This document shows positions 61,317-64,000 of a DNA stretch of 64,000 nt, piece by piece. The stretch spans positions 69,188 through 133,187 of the forward strand of contig NZ_BMRG01000013.1 of the NCBI RefSeq assembly GCF_014648515.1, in the 5' to 3' direction. Each line of letters opens with the position of its first letter. Positions within the stretch are counted from its first letter, which is position 1. A model generated the notes under the pieces. It saw only the letters and a program-made list of their open reading frames with translations, made no database searches and was not told the DNA's origin. This stretch comes from Saccharothrix coeruleofusca. Its GTDB lineage: Bacteria; Actinomycetota; Actinomycetes; Mycobacteriales; Pseudonocardiaceae. Both the position numbers and the translations under genes were made by a program.

Positions 61317-62154
61317 GCCGGTCACCTCCGCGCTGCTGCGCGACTGGTTGCCCGAGCACGAGGAGCGCGGCACCGTGCTGGTGGTCGGCGGGTCGCGCCG
61401 GGTGCCGGGCGCGGTGCTGCTCAGCGGCATCGCGGCGCTGCGCACCGGTGCGGGGACGCTGCAGATGGCCACCGCCGAGCGGCACGCGGGCGGGCTGGGG
61501 CTGGCCGTGCCCGAGGCGCTGGTGGTGGGGCTGCCCGAGGCGTCCTCCGGGGCGGTGTCCCGCGACGCGGCCGACGTGCTGGCCGACTTCGTACCCAAGG
61601 CCCAGTCGCTGGTGATCGGGCCGGGGCTGACCGACGTCGACGAGACCGCCGCGCTGCTGGAGCGCCTGCTGCCCATGGTCGCGCCGGACAGCCCGGTGGT
61701 GCTGGACGCCTTCGCGCTCGGAGCGCTGGGCACGCACCCCTCGCTGGGCGACCCGGTGCGGGGCCGCATGGTGCTCACGCCCAACGACGTCGAGGCGGGC
61801 TACCTGCTGGACGCGGAGGTCGACGACCACGTCTCGGCGGCGCGGGAGATCGCCGCCAAGCACGACGCCGTGGTCAACCTGATGGGTGTGGTGGCCGCGC
61901 CGGACGGGCGGCTGTGGCAGGACAGCACCGGCCACATCGGACTGTCCACATCGGGTAGCGGCGACGTGCTGGCGGGTCTGGTGGGCGGGCTGCTGGCCCG
62001 CTCGCCCGACCTGGCGCTGGCCGCCTGCTGGGCGGGCCACGTGCACGCCATGGCCGGGCAGCGGCTGGTGCCGCGCACCGGCCTGACCGGGATGCTGGCG
62101 CGCGAACTGCTCGACGAGGTGCCGCAGGTGCTGGTGGAGCTGCGCACGCGTTAG
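61294..62154 (+). CDS. nnrD: ADP-dependent NAD(P)H-hydrate dehydratase
   Basis: 286-aa NnrD/CARKD enzyme repairing hydrated NAD(P)HX. Ribokinase-like fold: GTVLVVGGSRRVPGAVLLSG, LRTGAGTLQMAT, VIGPGLTDVDETA, RMVLTPNDVEAGYL, and STSGSGDVLAGLVGGLLARS (anion hole and catalytic Asp). The epimerase NnrE is not fused, unlike in many bacteria. Ends before a hairpin terminator. Confidence 0.93.
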   Translation: MKQRTQPEPVTSALLRDWLPEHEERGTVLVVGGSRRVPGAVLLSGIAALRTGAGTLQMATAERHAGGLGLAVPEALVVGLPEASSGAVSRDAADVLADFVPKAQSLVIGPGLTDVDETAALLERLLPMVAPDSPVVLDAFALGALGTHPSLGDPVRGRMVLTPNDVEAGYLLDAEVDDHVSAAREIAAKHDAVVNLMGVVAAPDGRLWQDSTGHIGLSTSGSGDVLAGLVGGLLARSPDLALAACWAGHVHAMAGQRLVPRTGLTGMLARELLDEVPQVLVELRTR

Positions 62155-62173
62155 CGCGCGAGCCGACGCCCGA

Positions 62174-62204
62174 GCCCCTGGGTGCGACGTTCGCACCCAG
62201 GGGC
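62174..62204. terminator. 14-bp stem hairpin between convergent genes
   Basis: Perfect stem GCCCCTGGGTGCGA / TCGCACCCAGGGGC with CGT loop, 20 bp after nnrD and 56 bp after the ABC-F stop on the other strand. Probably bidirectional; no strong U-tract. Confidence 0.85.
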
Positions 62205-62258
62205 CGGGTAGTAGTCACCTGCCCGCTGGGGCGGGTCGGGTAGTACTTGCCGACGCGG
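62204..62258. repeat. intergenic element (GTACTTGCCGACG family)
   Basis: CCGGGTAGTAGTCAC followed about 20 bp later by GGGTAGTACTTGCCGACGC. The same two blocks with similar spacing form the right half of the element at 59115-59169. Sits immediately next to the terminator hairpin. Confidence 0.75.
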
Positions 62259-62259
62259 G

Positions 62260-63888
62260 TCAGCGGGCTCTGCGCACCCGTGCCTCGTCCCACACCGGCT
62301 CGTCCACCTCGACCACCTCGCCGTCCGAGCGGAACAGCAGGAAGCGGTCGAACGAGCGGGCGAACCAGCGGTCGTGCGTCACCGCCACCACCGTGCCGGT
62401 GAACTCCTCCAGCGCCCGCTGCAGCGCCTCGGCCGAGGTCAGGTCGAGGTTGTCGGTGGGCTCGTCGAGCAGCAGCAGGGTCGCGCCGGACAGCTCCAGC
62501 AGCAGCACCTGGAACCGGGCCTGCTGGCCGCCCGACAGGCTCTCGAACCGCTGGTCGCCGCGCTGGTCCAGGCCGTAGCGGCGCAGTGCCGCCATGGCCG
62601 CGCCGCGGTCGCGACCGGGGCGGCCCGCGTCGCCGTGCCAGAGGATGTCCACCAGCGTCCGGCCGTGCCACTCGGGGTGCTGGTGGGTCTGCGCGAACAG
62701 GCCGGGCACCACGCGCGAGCCCAACCGCCACGCACCCTCGTGCGCCACCTCGTCACCGCCCAGCAGGCGCAGGAAGTGGCTCTTGCCCGAGCCGTTGGAG
62801 CCCAGCACGGCCACCCGGTCGCCGAAGAAGACCTCGGTGTCGAACGGTTTCATCAGGCCGGTCAGCTCCAGCGCCTGGCAGGTGATCGCGCGCACCGCGG
62901 TGCGACCGCCGCGCAGCCTCGGGGTGACCTTCTCGTCCACCGGCAACTCCGGCGGCGGCCCGGCCTCCTCGAACTTGCGCAGCCTGGTCTGCGTGGCGCG
63001 GTACTTGGCCGCCATGGCCTCGCTGATGGTGGCCTGGACCTGGAGGGTGCGCACCAGCTCGCGCAGCCGCGCGTGCTCCTCGTCCCAGCGGCGGTGCAGC
63101 TCGGCCAGCCGCTCGATCCGGGCGGCGCGGGCGTCGTGCCACGAGGCGAACGAGCCGGTGTGCACCCAGGCCGAGTGCGCCTCGACGGTGACCACGTGGG
63201 TGGCCGCGACCGCCAGCAGCTCGCGGTCGTGGCTGACCAGCAGCACGGCCTTGGACGTCTCGGCGAGGCGCTGCTCCAGCCACCGCTTGCCGGGCACGTC
63301 CAGGTAGTTGTCCGGCTCGTCGAGCAGCAGCACCTGCTCCGGGCCGCGCAGCAGCGCCTCCAGCACCAGGCGCTTCTGCTCGCCGCCGGAGAGCGTGCGC
63401 ACCTCCCGGAACCGCGCGCGGTCGAACGGCACGCCCAGCGCGGCCACGGTCACCGTGTCCCACAGCACCTCGGCGTCGTAGCCGCCCACCTCGCCCCACC
63501 CGGCCAGCGCCTCGGCGTAGCGCAGCTGCGCGGGCTCGTCGTCGGCTTCCATCATCGCCAGCTCGGCCTCGTCCAGCTCGGCCGCCGCGGCGCGCAGCGC
63601 GGGCGGTGACGCGGCCAGCAGCAGGTCGCGCACGCAGCTGTCGTCGCGGACCGAGCCGACGAACTGCGGCATCACCCCCAGCCCGCCCTGCACCCGGACG
63701 CTGCCCGCGGCCGGGGTCAGCTCACCGGACAGCAGGCGCAGCAGCGTGGTCTTGCCGACCCCGTTGGCGCCCACCAGCGCCACCACCGAGCCCGCGCCGA
63801 CCTTGAACGAGACGTCGTGGAACAGCTCGCGCCCGTCGGGCAGGCGGAAGGCGAGGCCGTTCGCGTCGAGAAAACCCACGTGCGGCAT
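62260..63888 (-). CDS. ABC-F family ATPase
   Basis: 542-aa soluble protein with two ABC domains and no membrane part. First domain: GANGVGKTTLLRLL, LSGGEQKRLVLEAL, LLLDEPDNYLDVP. Linker with charged helices (HARLRELVRTLQVQATISEA). Second: GSNGSGKSHFLRLL, LSGGQQARFQVLLLE, LLLDEPTDNLDL. ABC-F proteins act on the ribosome as translation factors or antibiotic-resistance proteins. Which one cannot be told from sequence alone. Confidence 0.93.
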   Translation of the reverse strand: MPHVGFLDANGLAFRLPDGRELFHDVSFKVGAGSVVALVGANGVGKTTLLRLLSGELTPAAGSVRVQGGLGVMPQFVGSVRDDSCVRDLLLAASPPALRAAAAELDEAELAMMEADDEPAQLRYAEALAGWGEVGGYDAEVLWDTVTVAALGVPFDRARFREVRTLSGGEQKRLVLEALLRGPEQVLLLDEPDNYLDVPGKRWLEQRLAETSKAVLLVSHDRELLAVAATHVVTVEAHSAWVHTGSFASWHDARAARIERLAELHRRWDEEHARLRELVRTLQVQATISEAMAAKYRATQTRLRKFEEAGPPPELPVDEKVTPRLRGGRTAVRAITCQALELTGLMKPFDTEVFFGDRVAVLGSNGSGKSHFLRLLGGDEVAHEGAWRLGSRVVPGLFAQTHQHPEWHGRTLVDILWHGDAGRPGRDRGAAMAALRRYGLDQRGDQRFESLSGGQQARFQVLLLELSGATLLLLDEPTDNLDLTSAEALQRALEEFTGTVVAVTHDRWFARSFDRFLLFRSDGEVVEVDEPVWDEARVRRAR

Positions 63889-63930
63889 GGTGACCGCGCG
63901 CGGGCCGGGAAGCGAGTGAATTCCGGGAGG

Positions 63931-64000
63931 TCAGCGCCAGGTGTAACCGCGCAGCAGCATGAGCAGGGAGCCGAAGCCGATCGACGCCAGCGCTGGCCCG
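63931..64000 (-). CDS. C-terminal end of a probable membrane protein, cut by window edge
   Basis: Only the last 22 codons are in the window: PALASIGFGSLLMLLRGYTW then Arg and a TGA at 63931-63933. The hydrophobic stretch suggests a membrane helix. The rest lies beyond 64000. Family unknown. Confidence 0.4.
   Translation of the reverse strand, partial: GPALASIGFGSLLMLLRGYTWR

Overview
The window is high-GC actinobacterial DNA. The gene complement fits a Pseudonocardiales-type soil actinomycete such as the Saccharothrix, Actinosynnema or Lentzea group: Spo0M, an accessory SecA, DUF2252 and DUF1015 proteins, XRE-TPR regulators, many GTG/TTG starts and GC-biased third positions. No rRNA or species marker is present, so the placement is an inference from gene types and style.

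Left part (1-23500, accessory). The edge holds a secreted trypsin-like protease and a truncated TPR-type gene next to two decayed transposases. Next comes a complete type I-C CRISPR-Cas locus, 3329-13990. One leftward operon, cas3-cas5-cas8c(with a hidden cas11c)-cas7-cas4-cas1-cas2, is flanked on both sides by arrays in the same orientation. The cas2-side array (19 repeats) is composite: its five oldest repeats carry one hairpin stem and its fourteen youngest carry an unrelated stem, while the 11-nt 3' end (the crRNA 5' handle) is kept. The cas3-side array (17 repeats) uses the older stem throughout. Both leaders share repeat-proximal and palindromic motifs. Beyond lie an IS3-family element inside an IS5-like transposase remnant, an XRE regulator and small proteins. 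A tight leftward operon of a radical SAM enzyme, a DnaQ-like exonuclease with a 15-bp repeat insert, and a P-loop kinase-like protein follows. It is divergent from an XRE-TPR regulator and an APH-fold kinase. A type I restriction subunit remnant, an orphan five-repeat type I-E array and a tRNA-Pro close the region.

Right part (23500-64000, mostly core). It contains a two-component system; the housekeeping run cmk-acyltransferase-der; DUF1015; a CPA2 antiporter with its RCK-C subunit; an intracellular-type subtilase; quinone oxidoreductase, SDR, FabG and MaoC genes; regulators (MerR, two TetR); and a three-gene substrate-binding/VWA operon. After these come an acyl-CoA dehydrogenase with its TetR regulator, Spo0M, SecA2, a second two-component system with a PAP2 phosphatase, an LCP ligase, a HipA-like kinase with DUF3037, a SGNH hydrolase, a lactonase-type propeller, PPK2, ornithine aminotransferase, DUF2252, a histidine phosphatase, NAD(P)HX dehydratase and an ABC-F ATPase.

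Regulatory and repeat structure. Three CTAAGC-N4-GCTTAG palindromes link the fabG-maoC promoter (35106) with the acyl-CoA dehydrogenase/TetR promoter (43624, 43642). Two families of intergenic inverted-repeat elements occur, one at 44327-44737 and one around GGGTAGTACTTGCCGACGC at 44504, 59044 and 62204. Strong hairpin terminators lie at 33120, 48313 and 62174.
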